Made by a program: the position numbers and the translations under genes. The notes under the pieces are model-generated. The model ran no database searches. It saw nothing but the letters and a program-made list of their open reading frames with translations, and had not been told where the DNA came from. This document shows, piece by piece, positions 16,422 through 25,401 of a DNA stretch of 54,862 nt (positions are counted from its first letter, which is position 1; the number at the start of each line of letters is the position of its first letter). Source of the stretch: Ruminiclostridium sp. (GTDB taxonomy: Bacteria > Bacillota > Clostridia > Oscillospirales > Oscillospiraceae). The DNA lies in assembly GCA_022792035.1 (NCBI GenBank), contig JAAWAE010000050.1:1-54862 (forward strand), in the 5' to 3' direction.

Positions 16422-16895
16422 ATGAACAATACCCTCAACACCACGGAGCTGATGACCGGCAAGGATGGGCGGCTTTTCGTCGAGTTCGGCGGCGTCAATG
16501 TGTTCCTGGCGGAGATCAACACCTACTCCGTCAACATGAACGTGAACACGGTGGAGAAGCAGCCCGTCGGCTCTATCCTGGTCCACAGCATCCCCACCGG
16601 CGTCACCTTCGAGCTGAGCTACACAGAGATGGTGGTCCGGGATGACCTGGTGATGGAACCGTTGCTTGAGGCCATCCACAACGGCCAGCTCCCGGTCTAT
16701 AACTTCCAGGGCGTGGCCGTGAAGCCTGACGGGCAGGAACAGCGTATCGCGTTCAACAACGCCGTCCCCAAGGGGACCTTTGGCTTGCAGTCTCTGACTC
16801 CTGGGGAGGTCATTGAGCGAGAGCACGCCTTTGCGTTGAACGCCATCCCGTCCTTTATCTCTTCCCTGGCAGCGACCTATTTGAAGTCGACCTGA
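16422..16895 (+). CDS. Tail tube protein, XkdM-like
   Basis: Inner tail tube subunit, 157 residues, the normal size. ELMTGKDGRLFVEFGGVNVF at the N-terminus and VEKQPVGSILVHSIPTGVTF in the middle match XkdM-type tubes; the C-terminal FISSLAATYLKST closes the fold. Follows the sheath by 14 bases with AAAGGAGG. About 100 bases without a gene follow, in which no clear hairpin is seen. Confidence 0.9.
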   Translation: MNNTLNTTELMTGKDGRLFVEFGGVNVFLAEINTYSVNMNVNTVEKQPVGSILVHSIPTGVTFELSYTEMVVRDDLVMEPLLEAIHNGQLPVYNFQGVAVKPDGQEQRIAFNNAVPKGTFGLQSLTPGEVIEREHAFALNAIPSFISSLAATYLKST

Positions 16896-16998
16896 CCTCC
16901 CTTGGCTTTGGCCGGGCGGAGCGTCTGTCACATTATCAATCATCACATCCCCGTCAACTTGGAAAAGCTGGCGGGAATTCTTTATGGAGGTTTTTCTT

Positions 16999-17526
16999 AT
17001 GGATACCATGGATACCAACAAGCAGGAAAACACGGCTGACGTCCTCGGCCTGAACAATGTCACAGACCGCAAGAGCGCGGAATATGACCTGGTAACTTCT
17101 CTGCTGGCCGCTGCGGACTTCCGCAACACTGCGGATGCCGTCACGCCGGTGGAGATTCGCCGGGGCGGGAAGTATTACTTTACCGTCCACATCCGCCCCA
17201 TCAGCGGGGATGAGGTCCGGCAAGCCAGGAAGAAAGCTACCACCTATGGGAAGAATCCCCAGGGCGTAAAGTATCCCAAAATCGAGACAGATTTCAATTC
17301 CGGTCTATTCGACTCCTGGCTGATTTACCTGGCAACTACGCCGGAGGATCAGGAAAAGATTTGGGGCAACAAGGCCATCAAGGACCAGTACGGCTTGATG
17401 GAGAATGTGGAGAGCATCGATGTGCTGCTTCTGTTCGGGGAGAAATCCGCGCTGTCTGACAAGGTCATAGAGATCAGTGGCTTGGATGACGAAGTCCCTG
17501 ACGAGGAGGACCTGGCAAAAAAGTAA
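16999..17526 (+). CDS. Tail assembly chaperone, short form (XkdN-like)
   Basis: Chaperone that coats the tape measure protein during tail assembly. 175 residues, XkdN-like: VEIRRGGKYYFTVHIRPISG, GVKYPKIETDFNSGLFDSW, and an acidic C-terminus DDEVPDEEDLAKK. ATG at 16999 has GGAGG at 16986-16990 with 8-base spacing; an ATG at 16984 lies in that site. The stop comes directly after a slippery run, so this is the unshifted product of a two-product gene. Confidence 0.85.
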   Translation: MDTMDTNKQENTADVLGLNNVTDRKSAEYDLVTSLLAAADFRNTADAVTPVEIRRGGKYYFTVHIRPISGDEVRQARKKATTYGKNPQGVKYPKIETDFNSGLFDSWLIYLATTPEDQEKIWGNKAIKDQYGLMENVESIDVLLLFGEKSALSDKVIEISGLDDEVPDEEDLAKK

Positions 17527-17741
17527 TTGAGGGCAGCGACCTTGGGTACCTGCTCCATACCGCATACCAGAATCAAGGCACCGAACCGGGTGTGCTGATG
17601 GGCCTGCGCACCCACGCAGACCCCATCCCCGCCGGGGAACGGGCCTTTTTGCTTGCCTCGACCCGTCTGTCGCTGGAAGAGGGCGACACCCCGGTCAAAG
17701 TCCGCAATTTCGCCAAGCAGAAGAAAGGGGGCGCGCAATAA
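16999..17741 (+). CDS. Tail assembly chaperone, -1 frameshift fusion
   Basis: If ribosomes slip -1 on A AAA AAG at 17517-17523, translation continues through 72 more codons to TAA at 17739-17741, giving about 247 residues. The extension starts VIEGSDLGYLLHTAYQNQG and ends FAKQKKGGAQ, has no own start or ribosome site, and stops one base before the tape measure ATG. This copies the G/GT organisation of long-tailed phages, where the shifted form recruits the tape measure. Inference from slippery site, hairpin and continuous downstream frame. Confidence 0.85.
17517..17555 (+). promoter_or_regulatory. Programmed -1 frameshift site
   Basis: Slippery heptamer A AAA AAG (17517-17523, same as in E. 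coli dnaX) placed in frame immediately before TAA. Seven bases downstream a hairpin can form: GGGCAG (17531-17536) with CTGCTC (17550-17555), and ACC with GGT inside. Spacing and structure fit a frameshift stimulator. Confidence 0.82.
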
Positions 17742-20700
17742 ATGGGCGCAGCGATTGTCATTGACGTAGAAGCCCGATTTACGGACCACGTTTCTTCCAA
17801 GGCTGGCAAGGCGGAGGCGGTACTCAAGCGGCTGGAGCGCCACGCCAGGACGCTGGGACGCACAAGGACTGCCCTGGTGCTGTCCGCGGTGGACCGGGCG
17901 ACCTCTACCATCAATCGAGTGCAGAGTGCCGGCAAGCGGATCGTGGGGAAGGTATGGCGGGCCACGGTCACTGTCCTGGATAAGGCCACGGCCCCGCTGC
18001 GCAAAGTCTTTGGCCTGCTGCGAAGTCCCCTGCTAACAGCGGGGGTGGTGCTGGGCATCGGCTTTGGCGCCCGGGACCTCTACGAAACCTACCACAATTT
18101 TGAAAGTGTGATGAGCCAGGTCCAAGCCATCAGCGGGGCAACGGCCCAGGAGATGGAATCCCTCAACGCCAAAGCCAAGGAGATGGGCTCCACCACAAAG
18201 TTTACCGCCGCCGAGGCCGGAAGCGCGTTCAGCTACATGGCTATGGCTGGCTGGAAAACGGCGGATATGCTAAACGGCATTGAGGGCATCATGTCCCTGG
18301 CGGCGGCTTCCGGCGAGGACCTGGCAACCACCTCGGATATCGTCACCGACGCCTTGACTGCCTTTCGGATGCAGGCCAAGGACAGCGGCCGCTTTGCCGA
18401 CGTCCTGGCTGCCGCTGCCGCCAATGCCAACACCAATGTCTCCCTCATGGGCGAGACCTTCAAGTATGTCGGCACAGCGGCAGGCAGCTTGGGTTACTCC
18501 GTCGAGGACGTGGCCCTCATGACCGGGCTTATGGCAAACACGGGCCTGAAAGGCAGCATGGCCGGTACATCTCTGAACAGCATCATCACCCGTCTGGCCA
18601 CCAACACCAGGGGGGCCACAGACGCAATCAAGGGCCTGGGTGTGGAGTTTTACAATCAGGACGGCTCCGCCCGGAAGCTGTCCACCGTCATGGGTGAGCT
18701 GCGCACGGCGACTGCCGAGATGACAGCGGAGCAGAAGTCCTCCCTTGCAAAGACCGTCGCCGGGGTGGAAGCCCAGAAGGGCCTGCTGGCGATCCTGAAC
18801 GCCTCCGAGGCCGATTATAACAAGCTGGCCGACGCCATTGCCAACGCGGACGGCGCGGCAGCGCGGATGGCGGAGACCATGCAGGACAACCTCTCCGGCT
18901 CCGTCACAAAGCTGCAAAGCGCAGCGGAGGGCGTCAAGATCGCCCTCATGGAGCGCATTGCGCCCTACCTGCGCCAGTTTGTGGACTGGCTGACGGCGAA
19001 AATGCCGGACATCCAAGCCGGTGCTGAACACCTCCTGGATATGGTTGTGGGCAAGGCCGAGAAGGTCCGCTCCACGGTGCAGGCGTTCACCGGCAGCGAC
19101 GAATGGGCCAAGGCCGACTTTGGCGGAAAGGTCAAGATTGCCTGGGACAAGCTCATTGCCGAGCCGTTCTCTTCCTGGTGGTCCTCCTCCGGGGAAAGTA
19201 TGCTGGTTTCCGGCGCGATGCAGATCGGGGAAGCCATCGGTCACGCCATCCTGTCGGCCATCCAGCTTGCCTTCCAATCCCACCCCATCGCGGCGACATT
19301 GCTTACTGCCCTGGGGCTGTCCAATCTGCTGACCAGCGTTTTCGCCACCGTAGGGACCGTAAGCGCCGGGGCAAAAGCCCTGGCCGGAGCGCCTGTCCTC
19401 GGGCGGCTGATCGGGTCCACCGGCACCGCCATGGTGGGCGGCTCCGGGCTTCTTGGCGGGCTTGCCAATGCGGGCTACGCCTTGACCGGCGGCGCGGCAG
19501 TATCCGGCCTGAGCGGCGCGGGCGCGGCCCTGCTGGGCGGCATGGGCGTCGCTGGCGGTGCGATTGGCGGTATTACGCTTCTCTCCGGCCTGCGGGATCT
19601 GGCCCAGGGAAACGCTGAGGGCAACAAAGGGAAAAAGTCCAGCGGCCTTTGGAAGGTCGGCGGTGTAGCAGGCGGTGCCGCAACCGGCGCACTCATCGGC
19701 TCTATCGTCCCTGTCATCGGTACAGCAATCGGCGCTTTGGTGGGTGCTGGTATCGGCGGAGTGGCCGGTTGGGCCAAGGGCGCCAGCTCCGCAAAGAAAT
19801 ACGCAGAAGCGGAAGAGGAAGCGGCCCGGGAGGCGGAGCGTTTGGTCCAAGCCAACCTTGCCGGACACTTTGGAGATATCGCCCTCTCGGCCCAGGAGGT
19901 ATCCCAAGCTGTGGACAACCTCTTTGGCGCGGACACCCTGGCCCAGGCCAACGGCGTGAACTCGGCCCTGCGGGATATGAACACATCCTTCAGCGAGACC
20001 CAGGCCCGGAGCGCGGATTTGAAAAAGACCCTCTGGCTCAACGCCCATACCTCGGGAGAGCTGGGCGCGGAGCAAGTCCAGGCGCTGAACAGTGCCACCC
20101 AGGCTTACACGGAGAGCGCAGGGCAATACTTAGAGGACGCCCGCTATGCCTCCGCCGCCTCCATTGAGTACCTTTTGGGCAGCTCCGAAAAGGCCAAGGC
20201 CCTGTCGGAGCAGTCCACAAAGAGCTATGAAAAGATGGGCGAGAAGCTGTCCACGCTGCGCGCTTCCCTGGAAGCGGCCATGTCCTCCGCCCTGAAGGAC
20301 AACGTGATCTCCCTGGATGAGCAGGCCTCTATTGACACCATCCGCAGTCAGATCGACTCCATCACCCAGCAGATCGCCCAGGGGGATTTCGAGGCAGAGC
20401 TGAACATCATGCAGGCCAAGCTAAAGACCGGCGACCTGACCCCGGAGAGCTTCCAGCAGTATACCCAGGCCGCCCGGGAGAAGCGCGGGGAACTGGATGA
20501 TACCGCCTGGCAGTCCTATGGGCAGGGTGCAAAGGGCCTGGATGAAAGCGGGCAGAATGCCCTCTTGAAGGGTACGCTGGACAAGACCAAGGAAAACCTG
20601 CTCCGCCAGTCCGGCGTGGAGCTGGAGGCGATTCTTGGCCGTTACCGAAAGGACCTGGGCGTCCTGGGCGGCGAAGTCGGAACCATGCTGGAGCAGTACA

Positions 20701-21815
20701 CCACGCCCCAAATCGTGGAAGCCGCCGGGAAACTGTCCGAGGATACCCGAGGTGCCTTGTCCCGGCTCCTGGAAGGGATGGCCCCGGACGTAGAGGCTGC
20801 AAGGACCCTGGCAGACCGATATAAGGCTATCGGTGAGGCAGTCCCAGAGGGCTTGCAGTCCTATCTCAAAAGCGCTGAGTTTTACAGCGCCCTCTCCCAG
20901 GGACAGGATGCGGTGCAAGCGTTGCTGCGAGACTGGAAGGTCAACGCTGACGTCCCCATAGAGCTGAATCCACTGTTCAACGATGTAAACGATTTTGTCT
21001 TTAGCGTAGACGCCAACGTAAATGCAGACTGGACCTACAACCAGTTCCAAGATGCTTGGATCAGCCCCGACAAGAAGTATTCCTTCAAGACCTCTGCCTT
21101 GGTGCAGGCGGGTTGGACGATTCCAACGCCTTTTGATTCACGGTGGATCAGCCCCGATGGCTCCTATTCCTTCCATACCAATGTCAACGTGGGGACAAGT
21201 TACAACGTGGCGAAAGCATCCTTGGGAATGGGAGCTTTCGGGATAAAAAGTTCGTATTTTTTCAACCCCAGCGTCACGATTCAGCCCAAAACCAGCATCA
21301 TTTCCCAGCAGAACCCGCTGCAGTTTCTTGCTAGTAAAACTGGCGCTTACCGTGGCGGCCTGTTCGGCCCCAACGGCCCCCAGGGCTTTTCCGACGGGGG
21401 CATGGTACGCGGCGGGGCGCAGCTCGTCACGGTGGCCGAGGAAGGAAACCCCGAGATGATTATCCCCCTTGGCAGCCAGCGTCGGGAGCGTGGCCGGAAG
21501 CTGTGGGAACGCGCTGGACACTTGTTGGATATCCCCGGCTTTGCCCGGGGCGGACTGGTAGGAGATTCTGGAGAAAGCTCCCGGTCCTTCTCCGGGGATA
21601 ACGATGTCGTCCCCATCAGCGGCAGCGGTGACACCGTGGTCCAGGTGGACATCGGCGGCATCACCATCCACATCGACGCCAGCGGCAATGACGGTGACCT
21701 GGTGGCGGCGGTCCGAGAGCAAAAGGACGCCATTGCTGAGGAAATCATCAGTGTAGTCGCCGACGCCCTGAACGTTCAATTTGCCAATACCCCCAAGAGA
21801 GGAGGCGCGGCCTGA
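17742..21815 (+). CDS. Tape measure protein
   Basis: Sets tail length. 1357 residues, starting directly after the chaperone fusion. Residues about 115-290 form the TP901-type tail tape domain (MSQVQAISGATAQEME to GSMAGTSLNSIITRLA). Residues about 500-690 are Gly/Ala-rich hydrophobic segments that could insert into the host membrane during DNA injection. A long helical region (700-1070) follows, then two WISPD(K/G).YSF repeats near 1107 and 1132 and a C-terminal GGMVRGGAQLVTVAEEGNPE motif near 1220. Overlaps the next start by one base. Confidence 0.92.
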   Translation: MGAAIVIDVEARFTDHVSSKAGKAEAVLKRLERHARTLGRTRTALVLSAVDRATSTINRVQSAGKRIVGKVWRATVTVLDKATAPLRKVFGLLRSPLLTAGVVLGIGFGARDLYETYHNFESVMSQVQAISGATAQEMESLNAKAKEMGSTTKFTAAEAGSAFSYMAMAGWKTADMLNGIEGIMSLAAASGEDLATTSDIVTDALTAFRMQAKDSGRFADVLAAAAANANTNVSLMGETFKYVGTAAGSLGYSVEDVALMTGLMANTGLKGSMAGTSLNSIITRLATNTRGATDAIKGLGVEFYNQDGSARKLSTVMGELRTATAEMTAEQKSSLAKTVAGVEAQKGLLAILNASEADYNKLADAIANADGAAARMAETMQDNLSGSVTKLQSAAEGVKIALMERIAPYLRQFVDWLTAKMPDIQAGAEHLLDMVVGKAEKVRSTVQAFTGSDEWAKADFGGKVKIAWDKLIAEPFSSWWSSSGESMLVSGAMQIGEAIGHAILSAIQLAFQSHPIAATLLTALGLSNLLTSVFATVGTVSAGAKALAGAPVLGRLIGSTGTAMVGGSGLLGGLANAGYALTGGAAVSGLSGAGAALLGGMGVAGGAIGGITLLSGLRDLAQGNAEGNKGKKSSGLWKVGGVAGGAATGALIGSIVPVIGTAIGALVGAGIGGVAGWAKGASSAKKYAEAEEEAAREAERLVQANLAGHFGDIALSAQEVSQAVDNLFGADTLAQANGVNSALRDMNTSFSETQARSADLKKTLWLNAHTSGELGAEQVQALNSATQAYTESAGQYLEDARYASAASIEYLLGSSEKAKALSEQSTKSYEKMGEKLSTLRASLEAAMSSALKDNVISLDEQASIDTIRSQIDSITQQIAQGDFEAELNIMQAKLKTGDLTPESFQQYTQAAREKRGELDDTAWQSYGQGAKGLDESGQNALLKGTLDKTKENLLRQSGVELEAILGRYRKDLGVLGGEVGTMLEQYTTPQIVEAAGKLSEDTRGALSRLLEGMAPDVEAARTLADRYKAIGEAVPEGLQSYLKSAEFYSALSQGQDAVQALLRDWKVNADVPIELNPLFNDVNDFVFSVDANVNADWTYNQFQDAWISPDKKYSFKTSALVQAGWTIPTPFDSRWISPDGSYSFHTNVNVGTSYNVAKASLGMGAFGIKSSYFFNPSVTIQPKTSIISQQNPLQFLASKTGAYRGGLFGPNGPQGFSDGGMVRGGAQLVTVAEEGNPEMIIPLGSQRRERGRKLWERAGHLLDIPGFARGGLVGDSGESSRSFSGDNDVVPISGSGDTVVQVDIGGITIHIDASGNDGDLVAAVREQKDAIAEEIISVVADALNVQFANTPKRGGAA

Positions 21816-22513
21816 TGGAAACTGACATTTACATCCGAGAGAAAAACGGGACCAGGGGGATTCGTATCCCCTGGGTCCCGGAGCAGATTGAGTTTACCGC
21901 CAACGGGACACGGTTCGCCTCCTACAACATCCTGGATAAGGGCGAGGTAAAGATACCGGCGGGGTCCAATCTCCACGGGTACAAGTGGAAGGGAACCCTT
22001 CCCGGCGCGGCGAATCCGGCCACACAGCTCCTTCGAGGGGATTGGGTAGACCCCAAAACCATCCAGGGGATTTGGAGCTGGTGGCGGGACACCGACACGC
22101 CCCTGCGCCTGCTGGTCACTGGGACGCCCATCAACCACGACGTCTACCTCTCGGATTACTCTGTGACCTATGAGGGCCCCTATGGCGATTATAACTATTC
22201 CATTTCCTTTGTGGACGCCCGGGATATCATGGTAAAAACCGTGGCACCGCAGCAACCGGCGGCACCGGCGGAGCAAAACCCGGCGCCTGTGCGCACGGAG
22301 ACCCAGAGCACCACAACCTCCTACACCATCAAGCAGGGAGACAGCCTGTGGAGCATCGCCCAGAAATTCCTGGGGGCAGGAAGCCGCTGGAAAGAGGTCT
22401 ATACCCTGAACCAAGGGGTTCTGGACGCGGAGGCCAAAAAGCACGGGAAGAAAACCGGCGGGCATTGGATTTGGCCCGGCGTGACCATCAAGATTCCAAG
22501 TCAAGGGAAGTGA
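21815..22513 (+). CDS. LysM tail protein, XkdP-like
   Basis: 232 residues: an N-terminal baseplate-hub type domain (GIRIPWVPEQIEFTANGTRF, then DSYVT-like YLSDYSVTYEGPYGDYNY), a Pro/Ala linker near 150-170, and a C-terminal LysM (YTIKQGDSLWSIAQKFLG to WPGVTIKIP) that binds peptidoglycan. XkdP-like proteins link tube and hub. One-base overlap with the tape measure gene. Confidence 0.88.
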   Translation: METDIYIREKNGTRGIRIPWVPEQIEFTANGTRFASYNILDKGEVKIPAGSNLHGYKWKGTLPGAANPATQLLRGDWVDPKTIQGIWSWWRDTDTPLRLLVTGTPINHDVYLSDYSVTYEGPYGDYNYSISFVDARDIMVKTVAPQQPAAPAEQNPAPVRTETQSTTTSYTIKQGDSLWSIAQKFLGAGSRWKEVYTLNQGVLDAEAKKHGKKTGGHWIWPGVTIKIPSQGK

Positions 22514-22517
22514 GACC

Positions 22518-23522
22518 ATGGCAAACACCAAAAGGGACCCAGGCTATACTGTAGCACTCTACGACTTGAACGGGACCAACTACGACCTGACGCCCGCGAT
22601 CCTCAGCTTGTCTCTGCGGGAAACCAATGGCCAAATCGCCCAGGCCGCCACCCTAAAGGTGGTCAACCGCAAAGTAAACGGAACGCTCTTGACCAGCATC
22701 ATCAACGTCCGCTGCCGCATCGGCATCTATGCCAACGACGGGGAACGGCATGAGGAGGTGTTCCGCGGCTGGGTCTGGGATTTCTCCTATCGCAGCAGTA
22801 AGGAAAAGGAAATCACCATCACCTGTTATGACGACCTGATTTATTTCCAAAAGTCGGAGGAGAACACCTATTTCTCCGCCGGGCAGAGCACCAAGTCCAT
22901 CTGTGAAACCTTGTGCGGAAATTGGGGGGTGAAGCTGGATTATCAGTATGAGAGCATCACCCATGGAAAGCTCCCCCTCCGGGGGGCGCTTTCCGACCTC
23001 TTCCTCTCCGATATCCTGGACCCGGTGCGAAAGCAGACGGGGAAGAAATTCGTCCTGCGTATGGCGAAGGATACGGTGCAAATTCTTCCCGTTGGCAGCA
23101 ATGACGTCGTCTATGACATCCTGGCCGCCCACAATGCCCTGGACACCAAGAGCAACATCACCATGGACGATGTTGTGACAAAGGTGGTCATCCTGGGCAA
23201 GGAGGATAAAGAGGGCCGCAGCAAAGTGGAAGCCACGGTGGAGGGTGACACGAAGCGGTACGGGACCTTGCAGAAAATCGAAACCAAGGACGAGGACACC
23301 ACCCTGGCCGACGCGAAAAAGGAGGCCCAGGAGACCATCAAGGAGAAGGGCCGCCCCAAAAGCAGTTATGAAGTCCGGGCGGTGGATATTCCCTGGATAC
23401 GCAAGGGCGATAAGGTCAAGGTCCAGGCGGGGAACCTCTGGAGACAGTACATTGTGACCAGCGTGTCCCGGGACATCGGAAAGGAGAAGATCATGACTTT
23501 GGAATTGGAGGATGTGGCCTGA
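22518..23522 (+). CDS. Baseplate hub protein, XkdQ-like
   Basis: 334 residues, gpD/XkdQ-type hub below the tube. Motifs: DLTPAILSLSLRETNGQIAQ near 18, FRGWVWDFSYRSSKEKEITI near 75, ICETLCGNWGVKL, and the late VDIPWIRKGDKVKVQAGNLW near 292 that is characteristic of XkdQ-like proteins. Starts 5 bases after the LysM gene. Confidence 0.87.
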   Translation: MANTKRDPGYTVALYDLNGTNYDLTPAILSLSLRETNGQIAQAATLKVVNRKVNGTLLTSIINVRCRIGIYANDGERHEEVFRGWVWDFSYRSSKEKEITITCYDDLIYFQKSEENTYFSAGQSTKSICETLCGNWGVKLDYQYESITHGKLPLRGALSDLFLSDILDPVRKQTGKKFVLRMAKDTVQILPVGSNDVVYDILAAHNALDTKSNITMDDVVTKVVILGKEDKEGRSKVEATVEGDTKRYGTLQKIETKDEDTTLADAKKEAQETIKEKGRPKSSYEVRAVDIPWIRKGDKVKVQAGNLWRQYIVTSVSRDIGKEKIMTLELEDVA

Positions 23523-23788
23523 TGGACAGCAGCATTGACCGTTTCGGAAATCTCCTGGCGGGTTTTATCCGGGAGAGCCAGAAGGCCGGCAGCAGCCCAC
23601 CACTGGAGCTTGGGACACTGAACGCAGACGGCTCTTTATCGGTGGACAGCCTGTCCCGGAGCATCCCCAAGGGGGAGTACATGGTGGGGCGGCACCTGCA
23701 AGGCGATACCGGGAACATCCCGCGGCGCGTACTGATAGCCTGGGTTGGCGTGGAGCCTATCGTCGTTGACATCGTGGTGAGCAGCTAG
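23522..23788 (+). CDS. DUF2577/XkdR-like baseplate protein
   Basis: 88 residues. Fits the DUF2577 (XkdR-like) pattern: a helical N-terminus, LELGTLNADGSLSVDSL, and a C-terminal RVLIAWVGVEPIVVDIVV beta part. Forms part of the central baseplate in PBSX-type tails. ATG overlaps the stop of the hub gene by one base. Confidence 0.78.
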   Translation: MDSSIDRFGNLLAGFIRESQKAGSSPPLELGTLNADGSLSVDSLSRSIPKGEYMVGRHLQGDTGNIPRRVLIAWVGVEPIVVDIVVSS

Positions 23789-23805
23789 AGAAGGGAGGGG
23801 ATGCA

Positions 23806-24270
23806 GTGCCGGAATTATTTCCAAGTGGCTATGAGAACGAGATCACAGAACTGTCCAGCCTGCCGGAAGAGCGCAAGGTCGGCTACAAGCCTGGCCTGCG
23901 CTTTTCTTATGCGGCGGGAAAGCTCCAGCAGGACGGAAAACAGCGCATCCAGGACGCCCCCGGTGTGGAGTCCTGGCGAAACTGGTGTTACAACTGCCTG
24001 ATGACCCAACGATATCACCACCTGGCCTATTCAACCGATTTTGGCATTGAGGTAGAGGAAGCCTTTGCTGCCGAGACCAGAGAAAAAGCAGAAAGCCTGC
24101 TCACCCGGCAGATCACCGAGGCTTTGCAGGCGGACCCCTACGGGCGGACAGATTATGTGTCCGATATCCGCTTTGACTGGTCCGCGCCGGACGCGGTAAC
24201 GGTGACCGTGACGGTGCGGGGCATCGACGATGTAACCATCGACGTGACAGCCAACCTAAAGGGAGGATAA
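23806..24270 (+). CDS. DUF2634/XkdS-like baseplate protein
   Basis: 154 residues, gp25-like wedge component of the DUF2634 type. LRFSYAAGKLQQDGKQRIQD is followed by SWRNWCYNCLMTQRYHHLAY and TDFGIEVEE, the family core; the C-terminus is a beta domain. GTG start at 23806 with GGGAGGGG just before it; an ATG five bases upstream is in a different frame. Confidence 0.85.
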   Translation: MPELFPSGYENEITELSSLPEERKVGYKPGLRFSYAAGKLQQDGKQRIQDAPGVESWRNWCYNCLMTQRYHHLAYSTDFGIEVEEAFAAETREKAESLLTRQITEALQADPYGRTDYVSDIRFDWSAPDAVTVTVTVRGIDDVTIDVTANLKGG

Positions 24271-24273
24271 CCC

Positions 24274-25401
24274 ATGGCATTACCAGAGTTTTTGCAAAAC
24301 CGAACGGTAGACATCATCCACAGGGAAATGCTGGCCCAGCTCCCGGCGGACTTGGACTGTTCCGAAGGGAACCATGTCTACAACCTGACCAGGCCTGCCG
24401 CCATCGAGCTGGCCCAGCTGTGCGAGTTCATCCTGCCTGACGTGCTGAACCTGATCTTCCCCCGGTCAGCCTTTGGCGAGTGGTTAGACTACCATGCGCA
24501 GATGCGAGGATTGACGCGACGTCCAGCCACACAGGCAACGGGTATGCTCACCATCACCGGTGCGGCGGGAACGGTCATCCCCGCCGGCAGTCAGTTCTCC
24601 ACAGCGGCGGTGGACGATGTGCCGTCGGTCTTTTATGAGACAACGGCAGCAGCAGTAATCCCAGAGGGCGGGACAGTAGAGGTCCCGACCCGTTGCGTCG
24701 AGGCGGGGACCGTGGGCAACACAAAGGCTAATACCATTATCCTGAAGGCCGCAAAAATCTCCGGCATTACGGTAGTCACGAACCCAGAAGCAGTCAGCGG
24801 CGGGACCCTAGAGGAGGACGACGAGAGCTTGCGGATCCGGATCATGGAGCTGGATGCGGCGAAAAGTGTGTCTTTTGTCGGGTCGGTGGCGGACTACAAG
24901 CGCTGGAGCAAGGAGGTCCCAGGCGTCGGCGAGGTTACGGTGATCCCCGCACAAGATGACAGCGGTCTGGTCACTGTGGTCATCACGGACAGCAACGGAG
25001 CGCCGGCCAACGAGGCCCTGTGCGATGCGGTGTATGACCACATCATGTCTCCCGGCAACCCAGAGCTGCGTTTTACCCCGCCCAACGCCCGCCTGCTGGT
25101 CACGCCGCCGGAGACCATTGCCCTGTCGATTTCCGCCACCGTGACGATTGCCCAGGATTCCAGCCTGGACGCTGTTTTGGACGGCTTCCTGGCCCAGGCT
25201 CAGACCTACCTCGCTACCGCCCGCGCCGACGGGGAGATCCGCTACACCCAGATCGGGAAAATCCTGGCGGGGACCCGGGGCGTCTACGACTATACCGGCC
25301 TTGCCTTGAATGGTGATGCGGAGAACATCGACATCACCAAGACCCAGCTCCCGCAGATCAGCCGGGAGAGCGTCACGCTGACCCGGGAGGTGACGGTTTG
25401 A
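24274..25401 (+). CDS. Baseplate J-like protein, XkdT-like
   Basis: Wedge protein that forms the baseplate rim, 375 residues. LTRRPATQATGMLTITGAAG, then PAGSQFSTAAVDDVPSVFYE, are baseplate J motifs; GSVADYKRWSKEVPGVGEVT near 212 is strongly conserved in gpJ/XkdT proteins. GGGAGGATAACCC precedes the ATG. Overlaps the next start by 4 bases. Confidence 0.9.
   Translation: MALPEFLQNRTVDIIHREMLAQLPADLDCSEGNHVYNLTRPAAIELAQLCEFILPDVLNLIFPRSAFGEWLDYHAQMRGLTRRPATQATGMLTITGAAGTVIPAGSQFSTAAVDDVPSVFYETTAAAVIPEGGTVEVPTRCVEAGTVGNTKANTIILKAAKISGITVVTNPEAVSGGTLEEDDESLRIRIMELDAAKSVSFVGSVADYKRWSKEVPGVGEVTVIPAQDDSGLVTVVITDSNGAPANEALCDAVYDHIMSPGNPELRFTPPNARLLVTPPETIALSISATVTIAQDSSLDAVLDGFLAQAQTYLATARADGEIRYTQIGKILAGTRGVYDYTGLALNGDAENIDITKTQLPQISRESVTLTREVTV

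Noticed and set aside
18270..20126. 618-codon open frame on the - strand opposite the tape measure gene
   Set aside because: High-GC shadow of a strong + strand gene; Gly/Gln-rich translation without domains or ribosome site.
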